Counted from the first letter of the stretch, positions 45,855-57,044 are shown. The stretch: 64,000 nucleotides of DNA from Archivesica marissinica (GCA_014843695.1 CM026404.1:56798608-56862607), one strand, 5' to 3'. Numbers and translations are program-made. The notes: generated from the sequence alone by a model not told the origin.

Positions 45855-46128
45855 TTTACGTTTATTTATCGTCGCTACCGGTTGCCCATATGTGCGACGC
45901 CTCCTGCATATATTAGTCATTTTAGATTTTTGGAGGATAGTGCAATGATACAGACAGAGACCCATTCCAGAGTCTCCTCTGGTTCTTTTACATGCACGGT
46001 GTAAAGCACCGACACAAGACCTCGGTTTAACGTCCCATCTGAAAGACTGTTAATTTTATTAGGGTCAGACGGGGGATTGAACCTGCGATCCCTGGATTAC
46101 TAGTCCAGCGTGTTAGATCCGTCTGTAC
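45855..46128 (-). mobile_element. SINE family C
   Basis: Full-length minus-strand copy, tail TTTATTTATCGTCGCTACCG at the left, head GGATTACTAGTCCAGCGTGT and GATCCGTCTGTA at the right. Confidence 0.92.
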
Positions 46129-46394
46129 TATAAACTAAATACTCAATATAAGTTTCATTTACGTGACAATGAATCAAGGTCACCTGAATGATCTGTATGA
46201 TCTCACAGACTATAGTAGTATCTGAGCAAGTGTATCGGTATGATATAATATCATGTTCTCCAATCCAAGGAGAACGATGTGGTAGATCAACGTCTGTGTC
46301 ACGTCGTGTTCGTACGCATCCTTTGTCTGACCTTGGGTCATATATCCAATTTTCATATGACCTTGGTCCATATCGAAACTACTTTGCGTGTGTG

Positions 46395-46476
46395 TTTTAC
46401 GCAGTTTCTTAACGAGGCTGGTGCACCAAGTACTTGTTAACCGCTGGAGCATGCACAGGAAAGATGTGGTTAGGTG
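46395..46476 (+). mobile_element. SINE family D, internal fragment
   Basis: CGAGGCTGGTGCACCAAGTA, CTTGTTAACCGCTGGAGC and GATGTGGTTAGG match the family D body at 15047-15110. Confidence 0.7.
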
Positions 46477-46708
46477 TGTGTGTGATTTACGTGTATTTAT
46501 CGTCGCTATCGGTTGCCCATATGAGCGACGCCTCCTGAATAGATTAGTCATTTTATATTTTTGGAGGATAGTGCAATGATACAGACAGAGACCCAGTCCA
46601 GAGTTTCCTCTGGTTCTTTTACGTGCACGGTGTACAGCACTGACACGAGACCTCGGCTTAAAGTCCCATCTGAAAGACTTTTCATTTTTATTAGGGTCAG
46701 ACGGGGGG
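46477..46708 (-). mobile_element. SINE family C, head truncated
   Basis: Minus-strand copy with tail at the left (GTGTATTTATCGTCGCTATC) ending at TTAGGGTCAGACGGGGGG. It lies ~65 bp before the first recognised Dispatched exon. Confidence 0.88.
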
Positions 46709-46773
46709 TTTGAGGTTATGTATACAGTATTTGTCTCTATTTGTAAATATATATATATATATTATATTTACAG

Positions 46774-48602
46774 TACTTGCGCTGTCTGGCCATGTGTCGA
46801 TGATTCTTTTATCAGTGGGTTTAGTAGCCTTCGGATATGATCTTCTGCCGGTTGACTTCGAGCATTTCCCGCTGGAATTAAATGATCTACCTTGGCGACC
46901 AAGAGATCTCGCATGGACCTACCGGAAACAGTTTGACGGTTTCTATGACCGGGAACCAGCATCCTTAACCGGATACCGAGTCAAGTCATACCCCAGGTCA
47001 AGCATAAACGTATATTATGACGCCGGAAAAAACAATGTGTTTACAAAAGAACACCTGAAGAAAATAGAATCATCTGAAAATTTGATAACATCGGTGGATA
47101 AATATCAAACCACATATTGCCAACTGAATATATCTGGTACTGGATGCCAGACTCCAATTTCAATCATAAGATACTTCGATGGAACTTATGCCAATGTTGA
47201 CCCGGTATTTAACGACACAAATTTCGACAATATAATATCTGTATTATACGAAGCATATACAAATAATGCAACGAAAGGTGACTTCCAGTTCTTCTTAGGG
47301 AATACAAGCAAAATAACAGCCACGCATGCGTACTCCTCGCTCACGAGGTCTGTGATATCGTTCGGATATCCTTTAGACGGCTATGTTGATGTCCTGGATT
47401 ACGAAACAGCAGCACGGAAATTTTCTATTGCGTATATGAAGCCAATGCTTGAAGACGTCAGGGAACACTCCAAGTTGTTTGTATTTAGTTATAAGTCTCA
47501 CATGCTTTGGCTGGAAGACGTATTCATTCAAGCGACGACAGACTCCTCTTACGCATTTGGAAGCATTACTTTCATCTTTGTTATGATTCTAGTTCACACA
47601 CAATCACTTTGGGTGACCGCCTTTGCAATCTTCAGCATTTTATCATCTTTTGTAATAACTAATCTTATCTACAGAATTGTCCTAGATTTTCACTATATCG
47701 GATTCTTCCATATTTTGACGTTATTCATCGTTCTTGGAATAGGAGCAGACGACATTTTCGTATTTTACGACATCTGGAGGAATACTTCGTGTGAAACGTA
47801 TCCTAGTTTAGCCCACAGACTGTCAGATTCATTTCGAAAATCAGTGTTTAGCATGTTGTTTACATCATTGACTACATCTGTAGCATTTTTCGCGTGTGCA
47901 CTTTCACCTATTCTAATCACACGGTCATTTGGTGTGTTTGCAGGATTAGTCATTATCGTGAACTACATCTCGGTTATTATATATTTCCCTACGGTTATTA
48001 TAATGTTCCACACAAAGTTCGAGACATGGAAATGGCCCTGGATATCAATATACAGGTGGCTTTGTCAAAAAATGTGTTTAAGAAAAATAAGTAATAAAAA
48101 TGCCTCACCACATAAGGAACGGAACGAGGCATATCCGAAATGTATTAATCAAAATGGAAGTAATTCAAAAGCAGTTGAACCACATATCGTTTATCCAGAT
48201 GTCTACATTGTTGAAGAAGAAACTAAATGTGACATGAACTTCAAACAAAACAGTCGCCTGATTACAACAAACAATAACATTAACAAACCATGTGCGGATG
48301 ACATATTTCTTACAGATAAGAAAGGTAATTCAATCGAAGGAACAATAAATGATGCATTTGAATTTGATGGAACTGACTGTCGCACTGTTGCGCGTGGGCT
48401 TCAGACGAAGTGTGTCAGAAAGAACGAACATAAAGTGGTAACGAAGCAAAGAGAAAAGGCAATGATGGTTCTTTTCTTCAGAGACAAATATTCAGCTTTT
48501 GTAACACACAAGATAGTACGGTGGCTGATATTGGCATTCATGGTTGGCGTTCTCGTATTTTTTGCTCTGTATGCATTCAAATTAGAACCAGATAACGAAC
48601 CC
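46774..48602 (+). CDS. disp: Dispatched-like protein, large sterol-sensing-domain exon
   Basis: 1,829-bp exon of an RND-superfamily transporter of the Dispatched type, which frees lipid-modified Hedgehog from the membrane of producing cells. Acceptor TTATATTTACAG (AG at 46772-46773), donor GTGAGT at 48603, exit phase 0. A first transmembrane helix (HVSMILLSVGLVAFGYDLLP) is followed by an extracellular domain with paired cysteines (YCQLNISGTGCQTPISIIRY). The sterol-sensing domain then has five helices: FGSITFIFVMILVHT, FAIFSILSSFVITNLIY, FHILTLFIVLGIGADDIFVF, SMLFTSLTTSVAFFAC and FAGLVIIVNYISVIIYF. GIGADD is the family's TM4 motif, with acidic residues for ion-coupled transport. A ~140-residue cytoplasmic loop and TM7 (WLILAFMVGVLVFFALYAF) end the exon. 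The N-terminal exon(s) are not found upstream. Confidence 0.93.
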
Positions 48603-48619
48603 GTGAGTACACTATTTAT

Positions 48620-50075
48620 ATCTTGACCCAACCTACAACCCCATTACATCTTCATCCAATCTAAAACGCCATTACATCTTCATCCAATCTACAACGCCAT
48701 TACATCTTCACTCAATCTATAACGCCATTACATCTTCACCCAATCTACAACCCCATTACATCTTCACCCAATCTACAACCCCATTACATCATCACTCAAT
48801 ACAACTCCATTGCATCTTCACCCAATCTACAACCCCATTACATATTCACCCAATCTACAACCCCATTACATATTCACCCAATCTACAACCCCATTACATC
48901 TTCATCCAATCTACAACCCCATTACATATTCACACAATCTACAACCTCATTACATCTTCACCCAATCTACAACCCCATTACATATTCACCCAATCTACAA
49001 CCCCATTACATATTCACCCAATCTACAACCCCATTACATATTCACCCAATCTACAACCCCATTACATATTCACCCAATCTACAACCCCATTACATATTCA
49101 CCCAATCTACAACCCCATTACATCTTCATACAATCTACAACCCCATTACATCTTCACTCAATCTACAACCACATTACATCTTCATCCAATCTACAACCCC
49201 ATTACATATTCACCCAATCTACAACCCCATTACATCTTCACCCAATCTACAACCCCATTACATATTCACCCAATCTACAACCCCATTACATTTTCACCCA
49301 ATCTACAACCCCATTACATCTTCATCCAATCTACAACCCCATTACATATTCACACAATCTACAACCCCATTACATCTTCACCCAATCTACAACCCCATTA
49401 CATCTTCACTCAATCTACAACGCCAGTACATCTTCACCCAATCTACAACCCCATTACATCTTCATCCGATCTACAACCGCATTGCATCTTCACTCAATCT
49501 ACAACGCCATTACATCTTCACCCAATCTACAACCCCATTACATCTTCACCCAATCTACAACCCCATTACATCTTCACTCAATCTACAACGCCATTACATC
49601 TTCACCACACACCCCACACCACCACACAACCCACACCACCACACACCCACACCACCCACACAACCCCAACACCCCCAAACAACCCAACACCACCCAACAC
49701 ACCCAACACCCAACACAACCCAACACCACCCAAACACCAACACCACCAAAACCCAACACTCACCCAATTACAACCCCATTAACTTCACCCAATCTACAAG
49801 CCATTACATCCACCCAATACAACCCCATTACATCTTCACCCAATCTACAACCCCATTACATCTTCACCCAATCTACAACCCCATTACATCTTCACTCAAC
49901 TACAACCCCATTACATATTCACCCAATCTACAACCCCATTACATCTTCACCCAATCTACAACCCCATTACATCTTCATTGGATCTACAACACCATTACAC
50001 CTTCACCCAATCTATAACCCCACTGCACCATCACCCGATCTAAAACACCATTACATCTGTATCGAATCGAGTGTT
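48620..50075. repeat. 28-bp minisatellite filling the first Dispatched intron
   Basis: About 50 units of 28 bp (CCAATCTACAACCCCATTAC ATATTCAC), starting ~18 bp after the donor. The centre (49600-49770) is degraded into CCACAC/CCCAACAC simple sequence with reduced complexity, unlike the clean flanks. Confidence 0.96.
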
Positions 50076-50253
50076 CTCCCCTTCCCATTAATTCCCCACC
50101 TTAGTTGTCTACCTTCCAATTAAGAGACCACCATAACAGTGATCATATACCAATGCTTAGTTTTCTACAGCCCCATTAAAATCGTACCGACTATAATGAC
50201 CTTGCCATGTCGATATCACATGTACGATTTAGTTTATTATTTTTCATGTGTAG

Positions 50254-50478
50254 CTAAAGGTCGTTAAGGACAGTCATGTATACAGCATTGCGGAGCAACA
50301 TTCCTTAAACTCGTTTGTTTCGAGCAACACTAACAACAATATGATACTCTATATCGTGTGGGGTTTACTTCCGAACGACATGAGCGACTGCCACTTCTCA
50401 ACACCCGACTGCCGTGGAATCAAACGATGGGACTCTTCGTTCGATCCGAGTACACCGGAAGCACAAAGAGCTGTTCAG
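50254..50478 (+). CDS. disp: Dispatched-like protein, exon (second extracellular domain)
   Basis: Acceptor TTTTTCATGTGTAG, donor GTAAAT at 50479. 75 codons, phase 0 at both ends. Translation begins LKVVKDSHVYSIAEQHSLNS, contains MILYIVWGLLPNDMSDCHFS and TPDCRGIKRWDSS, and ends PEAQRAVQ. It continues directly from the end of TM7 and starts the second large extracellular domain. The two close cysteines (DCHFSTPDC) are likely disulfide partners. Intact. Confidence 0.9.
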
Positions 50479-50544
50479 GTAAATTGAGACAGTTTTACCT
50501 AATGTACAGCGACATACATATATGTTCTATTAGCATTAGAGAAA

Positions 50545-50728
50545 CTTGTATACCACTGTAACCTATCATTACTAATGGCCACGGGTTCGAGCTGCGCTCA
50601 GACCGTGTCTCTTTTATTCGAAAGGTTGGTTAACCGCTGGAGCCTGCCCAGGACAGATGTTAGGTAAGCTGCCCGTCGCTCAAATGGACAACCGGTAGCG
50701 ACATTAAATAAACACATAAATAATCTTA
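50545..50728 (+). mobile_element. SINE family D, 5' truncated
   Basis: CTTGTATACCACTGTAACCT to AACCGGTAGCGACATTAAAT; lacks the first half of the tRNA-like head. Confidence 0.85.
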
Positions 50729-50734
50729 TTTTAT

Positions 50735-51535
50735 CCTATCTTATCATAACTTATCCTATTCTATCTTATCCTATTATATCTCATCTTATTCTATCCTCTA
50801 TCTCATTCTATCCTAGTATATCCTATTCTATCCTATTCTATCTTATCCTATTCTATCCTATTCTATCTTATCCTATTCTATCCTATTCTATCTTATCCTA
50901 TTCTATCCTATTCTATCTTATCCTATTATATCCTATTCTATCCTATTCTAACTTATCCTATCCTATTATATAGTATCCTATTCTTCCTATTCTATTTTAT
51001 CTTATCCTATCCTATTCTATCTTATCCTATTCTATCCTATTCTATCTTATCCTATTCTATCCTATTCTATCTTATCCTATTCTATCCTATTCTATCCTAT
51101 TCTATCTTATCCTATTCTATCCTATTCTATCCTATTCTATCCTATCTTATCATATTCTATCTTATCCTATTCTATCTTATCCTATTCTATCCTATTCTAT
51201 CCTATCCTATTCTATCTTATCCTATTCTATCCTATTCTATCCTATTCTATCCTATTATATCCTATTCTATCTTATCCTATCCTATTCTATCCTATTCTAT
51301 CTTATCCTATTCTATCCTATTCTATCTTATCATATTCTATCCTAGTCTATCTTATCCTATTCTATCTTATCCTATTCTATCTTATCCTATTCTATCATAT
51401 TCTATCTTATCCTATTATATATTATCCTATTTCTTCCTATTCTATTTTATCTTATCCTATTATATCTTATCCTATTCTATCCTATTCTATCATATTCTAT
51501 CTTATCCTATATTATCCTATATTATTCTATCCTCC
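50735..51535. repeat. 10/15-bp pyrimidine-rich satellite
   Basis: Interleaved TATCCTATTC and TATCTTATCC units for about 800 bp; almost pure pyrimidine/AT on this strand. Confidence 0.95.
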
Positions 51536-51559
51536 CATACCCTACCCCATCCTTTTTCA

Positions 51560-52583
51560 TACCTCCTATGCTATCCTATCCTCTATCGTATTGTCTCTCA
51601 CAGTATACCCTGTCTCCTATCCTATCCTCTATCGTATCATCTCTCACAGTCTATCCTGTCTCCTATCCTATCATCTATCTTATCATCTCTCACAGTATAT
51701 CCTGTCTCCTATCCTATCCTCTATCGTATCATCTCTCACAGTCTATCCTGTCTCCTATCCTATCCTCTATCTTATCATCTCTCACAGTATATCCTGTCTC
51801 CTATCCTATCCTCTATCGTATCATCTCTCACAGTCTATCCTGTCTACTATCCTATCATCTATCTTATCATCTCTCACAGTCTATCCTGTTTCCTATCCTA
51901 TCCTCTATCGTATCATCTCTCACAGGCTATCCTGTCTCCTATCCTATCCTCTATCTTATCATCTCTCACAGTCTATCCTGTCTCCTGTCCTACCACACAC
52001 CCACACTATCCTGTCTCCTATCCTATCATCTATCTTATCATCTCTCACAGTCTATCCTGTTTCCTATCCTATCCTCTATCGTATCATCTCTCACAGTCTA
52101 TCCTGTTTCCTATCCTATCCTCTATCGTATCATCTCGCACAGTATATCCTGTCTCCTATCCTATCCTCTACCATATCATCTCTCACAGTCTATCCTGTCT
52201 CCTATCCTATCCTCTATCATATCATCTCTCACAGGCTATCCTGTCTCCTATCCTATCCTCTATCATATCATCTCTCACAGTATATCCTGTCTACTATCCT
52301 ATCCTCTATCGTATCATCTCTCACAGTCTATCCTGTTTCCTATCCTATCCTCTATCGTATCATCTCTCACAGGCTATCCTGTCTCCTATCCTATCCTCTA
52401 TCGTATTATCTCTCACAGTCTATCCTGTCTCCTATCCTATCCTCTATCGTATCATCTCTCACAGGCTATCCTGTCTCCTATCCTATCCTCTATCATATTA
52501 TCTCTCACAGTCTATCCTGTCTCCTATCCTATCCTCTATCGTAGCATCTCTCACAGTCTATCCTGTCTCCTATCCTATCATCT
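51560..52583. repeat. 46-bp minisatellite
   Basis: About 22 units of 46 bp (CTCTATCGTATCATCTCTCA, CAGTCTATCCTGTCTCCTAT, CCTATC). It adjoins the simpler TATCC array, from which it could have arisen. Open frames here (SLSYHLSQSILSPIL) are artefacts. Confidence 0.95.
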
Positions 52584-52588
52584 CCCCT

Positions 52589-52827
52589 TCGATCCCTCGT
52601 CTGACCCTAATAAAATTAACAGTCTTTCAGATGGGAATTTAAATCGAGGTCTCGTGTCGGTGCTTGACACCTTGCACGTAAAAGAACCAGAGGAGACTCT
52701 GGAATGGGTCTCTGTCTGTATCATGCACTATCCTCCAACATTCTAAAATGACTAATCTCTTCATGAGGCATCGCTCATATGGGCAACCGGTAGCGACGAT
52801 AAATAAACGTAAACACACACACACACT
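52589..52827 (+). mobile_element. SINE family C, 5' truncated
   Basis: From TTCGATCCCTCGTCTGACCC to GGCAACCGGTAGCGACGATA and AATAAACGTAAACACAC. It ends 13 bp before the next Dispatched exon, so its tail supplies much of the upstream acceptor region. Confidence 0.9.
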
Positions 52828-52840
52828 TCGTAATTTCCAG

Positions 52841-52966
52841 ACGATGTGTGACACAATGTTCGACTGGTCACCGGAAACAGCGGCCGAATATCACGTGAGG
52901 ACAGACATTACGACTGGCCAGCACCAGATCAACTGCTATATAAAGAACCTGGAGTCGTTTTTGCAG
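52841..52966 (+). CDS. disp: Dispatched-like protein, exon
   Basis: Acceptor TAATTTCCAG, donor GTTAGT at 52967; 42 codons, phase 0 at both ends. Translation TMCDTMFDWSPETAAEYHVR, TDITTGQHQINCYIKNLESF, LQ. Part of the second extracellular domain, with two cysteines. No disruption. Confidence 0.9.
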
Positions 52967-53272
52967 GTTAGTAAAATTTATGTTTTGCAAGCTGTTTTTA
53001 TAAAAATGTATCCCATTGGAATTCAAAAATGTATTTTTAAGACGTGAGGGGGTTACACGTCGGGGTCACTTTTTCGGTAGCTCACTTACAGCGCCTGCGG
53101 GTGGGCAGATCTTCATACTCTCGAACACAAACAGATTTGCAGGATTTATTTGACAAAGAATAATAATTCTATATTAAAATGTTCCATGTGAAAGACAAAT
53201 GACAGTGTCCGTATTGTCTTCTGTGAGACTTGTAAATACACATTGCATTCCAATATTACTTGAACAAGAGAA

Positions 53273-53465
53273 CAGGTGTGAAAGGTCCGGAGTTCGAGCC
53301 CCACTGGAGCCGTTACGATTGTGCCCTTAGGCAATGCATTTAAATTCCACCTTGCTTCTTCTCTCTCCCTCGTGGCGATGGATTCCATCAGGAACAAGGT
53401 CTCGAGAGTGATTAATATAAGTTGTAAGAACTTGTTTCGCAATCGAGCTAATATTAATTTGTATA
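53273..53465 (+). mobile_element. SINE family A, 5' truncated
   Basis: Begins in the box B side (AGGTGTGAAAGGTCCGGAGT), runs to GCAATCGAGCTAATATTAAT. Confidence 0.88.
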
Positions 53466-54668
53466 CACCCACAAGAGAACAGAGCATGTTATAGACGTGC
53501 TTTGACAATTTCAAGGTTTGTTCAATATACGATTTCAAATAACTAAACGTTCTGCTCGGCGCATACTATATTATACAACAATCATGTTCGACGTGTCTGC
53601 TGAATAATTACTGTGTATTGCATCATGTATCTCTCCCAATAGTTCTGCTGGCAGACCTGGGTCAATTACATAGCAATGTAACTAATTAAATTACCAATTA
53701 CATGTCATTGGCAATGTTACAATTACAATTACATCACAATTACAATGCATGTCATTAAATTACAATCATGTTCCCAATGTAATTTAATTAAATTACATTT
53801 AAATATAAATTCTCATTAGAAAATAGAGAATGTTTTCAGACAGATACAGGATATCAACATGTGCAACTTTTTACACTATACTGTACAGCCAAATCATTTT
53901 TCACGAGAGACATTTGTATGTTGAGCAAAATCTATTCATATTAAATTTAAGAGTTACAATTCTGTGTCCAATAAATAGTCTGCCTGACACAGGTACATTG
54001 TATTATGATAGAACTAGGGATGGCAACGAATAGCGATTTTGATATTCGAATATTCGGTCGGGAAGGTATTAGAATATTCGATAGAATTCTATCAAAAACT
54101 CAAAATCACTCAAACTCTTATAAAAATTGCGTAAACGTCATCTTCCTATAAGGCCATGCAAATATGACGACGACTCATTCAGTTATTGTTATCGGGCACT
54201 GTACATTGGTTTAAACATTGTTTATTTTAACATTTTACATATAAATTAACAGCAGTATACTGAAAGGGACTAGAACGAAAGAAAAAACATGCATAGTTCG
54301 TTTCTCTATCAATTGATTGATATACAAAAGGCAGGAGAATAATACATATAACAATGAATATACGTGAAATCTATTCTAGGTATATGCTAACGAATTTCAG
54401 AAGTTATTGTATTAGTGAGTCAATATAGTTTTGGATGTTAAAAGGAAAATGGTTAATATTTAAAGGAATATTTAAAGGAAGCGCAAGAACGTGAAATACA
54501 AAATTGGAGCTCGAGAAGAAGAGATTAGTATAAAGAAAAGTGGTTGAATAGGATATACATTCATATACGTGGGTGTTTTCACAAATAAAACCACACGTTA
54601 TTTAAAATTGTATGATACAGGTACGTGTGGGTAGATGTTGTTGCAAAGAGTCTGTAATAAATATATAA

Positions 54669-55473
54669 ACTCCATGGAGTCCTACTTGAGTCGGTCACCT
54701 CAGCCAAATACCTTGGCGTGGATATCTCAAATAACCTGTCGTGGGACACCCACATAAAAAGGTCAACAAAGAAAGCAAACCAAACATTAGGATTTCTACG
54801 TAGAAACCTCCAGGTCAAATCTGAACCCCTTAAGACCATGGCTTACCAGACACTAGTGAGACCCCAGCTTGAATATGGCTCCGAGATCTGGTCGCCCCAT
54901 ACCCAAACATTGATAGACCAAATTGAAGGTGTCCAGCGAAGAGCAGCCCGTTGGATAAAGGCTGACTTCTATCGTACCTCTAGTGTTACAGACATGCTAC
55001 ATTCCCTAAATCTACGCAGACTAGATCAACGGCGTATTGACAATAGGTTATCCCTTATGTATAAAATTCATAATGATCTTGTTGCTATTCCCATTGAAAA
55101 TTACCTAGTTCCTCTCTCCCGTCCTACTCGCCATTGCCATTCCTTAAGCTATAGGTTAATTACAGCAACTACAGACTACTACAAGTTTTCCTTTTTTCCA
55201 AGAACAATCTACCATTGGAACCACCTCCCTCCTGACATTGTCCATCTCCCTACCATAGAGCAATTCAATACGGCAGTTTGCCATATTGATCATGCCAGTC
55301 CCTAGTTGTTCTGCGTAGCTGCTTTTAAACTTTTACCACAACTTATTTTCATACCTTCTTAAATTATACTTTTAACTACTCATACTTTTAACTTCTTTGC
55401 GGTTTTTGACGCGCAACATGTCTACGTCCTCGCGAGGGGTTCGACATTAAAGGAAGATAGATAGATAGATAGT
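54669..55473 (+). mobile_element. 5'-truncated non-LTR retrotransposon (LINE)
   Basis: 3' end of a CR1/L2/jockey-like LINE: the C-terminal part of the reverse-transcriptase ORF, a ~100-bp 3' untranslated region with ACGTCCTCGCGAGGGGTTCG, and a (GATA)n tail after ATTAAAGGA. Truncated at the 5' end, as usual for target-primed insertions. Confidence 0.85.
54673..55305 (+). pseudogene. LINE reverse-transcriptase C-terminal fragment
   Basis: Open for ~210 codons with no internal stop: HGVLLESVTSAKYLGVDISN, NLSWDTHIKRSTKKANQTLG, FLRRNLQ, TLVRPQLEYGSEIWSPHT, VQRRAARWIKADFYRTSSVT, ending HASP and a stop. KYLGV...LSW..H, FL.RNL, LVRPQLEY and QRRAARW are hallmarks of the post-catalytic (thumb/C-terminal) region of CR1/jockey-group reverse transcriptases. 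The catalytic palm motifs are absent, so it is not functional alone. Confidence 0.88.
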
Positions 55474-56028
55474 AATATGTCATTTTCTGTCTAAACAGTT
55501 TTGACATCATAATTAAATAATACCTACCTTAACACCTACTGTACTTATCCGATTACATGGTGTATCTATTAACACATGGCATGGATGCAACCACAACATA
55601 ATTTATTCCCACATCCTGGAGCGATTTCTTTTGTATTGGAAGGTGTTATGATGGTTTCAAAAGAAAATAAAGTATCTGATTTATCAAATATAATATTTTT
55701 CCAGAAATATTCCAATACTGGAATAGTATTCGGATATTCGGACGTCCGAGCGAATATTCGAATATTCGCATATTCGTTGACATCCCTAGATAGAAACCAT
55801 GGTCAGTCATCAATACATATTATACATGATTGTAATTGAATTGTATTTGAAAAGTAATTGTTAAATACAGGCATATTTTGAAAGTAATTAATTAAATTAC
55901 AATTACATGTAATTGAAAAATACTCAATTACAAATTACATCCAATTACTTTCATGTTTGTAATTAATTACAGGTAATTACAATTACTTTGTTCAATTACC
56001 CCATATATGTCTGCTGGACATTATTTAA

Positions 56029-56191
56029 GTTTATACAAATTTATTTTAGCTCGATTGCGAAACAAGTTCTTTCAACTTATATTAATCACTCTCGAGACCT
56101 CATTCCTGATGGAATCCATCGCCACGAGGGAGAGAGAAGAGGCAACGTGGAATTTAAATGCCTTGCCTAAGGGCACAATCGTAACGGCTCC
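56029..56191 (-). mobile_element. SINE family A, head truncated
   Basis: Minus-strand tail and body (TTTAGCTCGATTGCGAAACA to CACAATCGTAACGGCTCC); the tRNA-like head is missing. Directly downstream of the outer hAT duplication. Confidence 0.88.
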
Positions 56192-56541
56192 ATTATTAAT
56201 GGACATATAATTCTCTGTATGCTATTGTGCGACTGGCTGCGGCTGACATGTGTTTCTGCCCAATTATTTCGTCACGGTAAAGAAGCCACCCGGCTGACTT
56301 GAGGAAGATCGATCGTTCTACTCATGTACTCTCCGAGTAGTATTTCAGACACACACACGATTGTATGGCGACTCTCCACCATCTCCAGCTATTATTAGTA
56401 GCGGAAGACTACATAAACGGGCACCCGGGTGGAACCACCGACCGTCCGCAGGCCAGCTGGGTAACTTCCTCACCAGGGGCTATGCTGCTTAAATAGTGTT
56501 TGACATTATTATTAAGATAATTTGTTTGCTTTTCATAATAG
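56192..56541. other. Dispatched intron, no feature seen
   Basis: Relatively GC-rich intron sequence before the acceptor TTTTCATAATAG; nothing recognised. Confidence 0.45.
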
Positions 56542-56673
56542 AAAGAAACGGCCAATACTGGGACGGACTGGGTCCTGCCGTACAACTACTCGAAGACGAT
56601 GACATTCGTGAATGACAGGCCTCGTTATTATAATTCGTCGGCATTCACGTCGGATTATAAGCATTACCTCGAG
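56542..56673 (+). CDS. disp: Dispatched-like protein, exon
   Basis: Acceptor TTTTCATAATAG (AG at 56540-56541), donor GTCAAC at 56674; 44 codons, phase 0 at both ends. Translation KETANTGTDWVLPYNYSKTM, TFVNDRPRYYNSSAFTSDYK, HYLE. The donor is not consensus (GTCAAC). It is accepted because the frame stays open exactly to it and the next exon follows in phase 0. Extracellular region. Confidence 0.82.
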
Positions 56674-56800
56674 GTCAACATACTTTATTTATTTGTTGCA
56701 ACTATGTGTATTATTAGAATTCAGTAGATACTATAAAATATTCATTTACAATTAATCAGGGTAGTTATTTGGAATTGTGTATAATTTGAATAAAGTAAAA

Positions 56801-57044
56801 GATTAGCGCAGTGGTTAGCGCGCTAGCTTCTCATCAATGCAACCCGGGTTCGATCCTCGGACCGTGAAGTATGTGAGATGGTATTGTGGTCGCCATATCG
56901 GACAGGTGGGTTTTCTCCGGGGACTCCGGTTTCCTCCCACACGAATGACTACATAAGTATACGCTTTCATCCCCGCCAACGAGAGTGATTAATATAAGTT
57001 GTTAAAACTTGCTTCGCAATCGTTGTAAAATAAATAAAGTTAAA
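56801..57044 (+). mobile_element. SINE family B
   Basis: Near full-length plus-strand copy; GATTAGCGCAGTGGTTAGCG to GTAAAATAAATAAAG. It has a 4-bp AGTA insertion before TACGCTTTCATCC. Confidence 0.92.

Larger units (their letters stand above)
52841..53467 (+). other. Dispatched exon plus flanking intron with SINE A (overview)
   Basis: Interval holding the exon at 52841-52966 and, ~310 bp into the following intron, a 5'-truncated SINE A. Sequence between them (52967-53272) has no feature. Confidence 0.5.
54015..55788. mobile_element. Inner hAT-like element (non-autonomous)
   Basis: Left end TAGGGATGGCAACGAATA, inverted right end TAGGGATGTCAACGAATATG, with further CGAATATTCG similarity over ~45 bp. 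Flanked by GATAGAAC and GATAGAAA (54007-54014, 55789-55796), a 7/8 match to an 8-bp duplication. Sits inside the outer element and contains the LINE fragment. Confidence 0.8.
53652..56009. mobile_element. Outer hAT-like element (non-autonomous)
   Basis: Flanked by an identical 8-bp duplication TCTGCTGG (53644-53651 and 56010-56017), the size typical of hAT. Imperfect terminal inverted repeats: CAGACCTGGGTCAATTAC on the left, CATATATGGGGTAATTGAAC on the inverted right. The interior near both ends is rich in AATTACAATTAC-type inverted repeats. No transposase. It contains the element at 54015-55788. Confidence 0.78.

Noticed and set aside
46710..46773. ATG at 46710 as the Dispatched start
   Set aside because: The sequence between 46710 and 46773 is AT-rich intron ending in TTTACAG, and the family sequence starts only after this acceptor; the N-terminal part should be in another exon.
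48810..50123. 437-codon frame downstream of the first Dispatched exon
   Set aside because: It is the 28-bp minisatellite; the exon has a consensus donor at 48603 and the next exon continues the protein in phase 0.
51568..52746. 392-codon serine/leucine/tyrosine frame
   Set aside because: Made of the 46-bp array plus a truncated SINE C; no homology and wrong composition.
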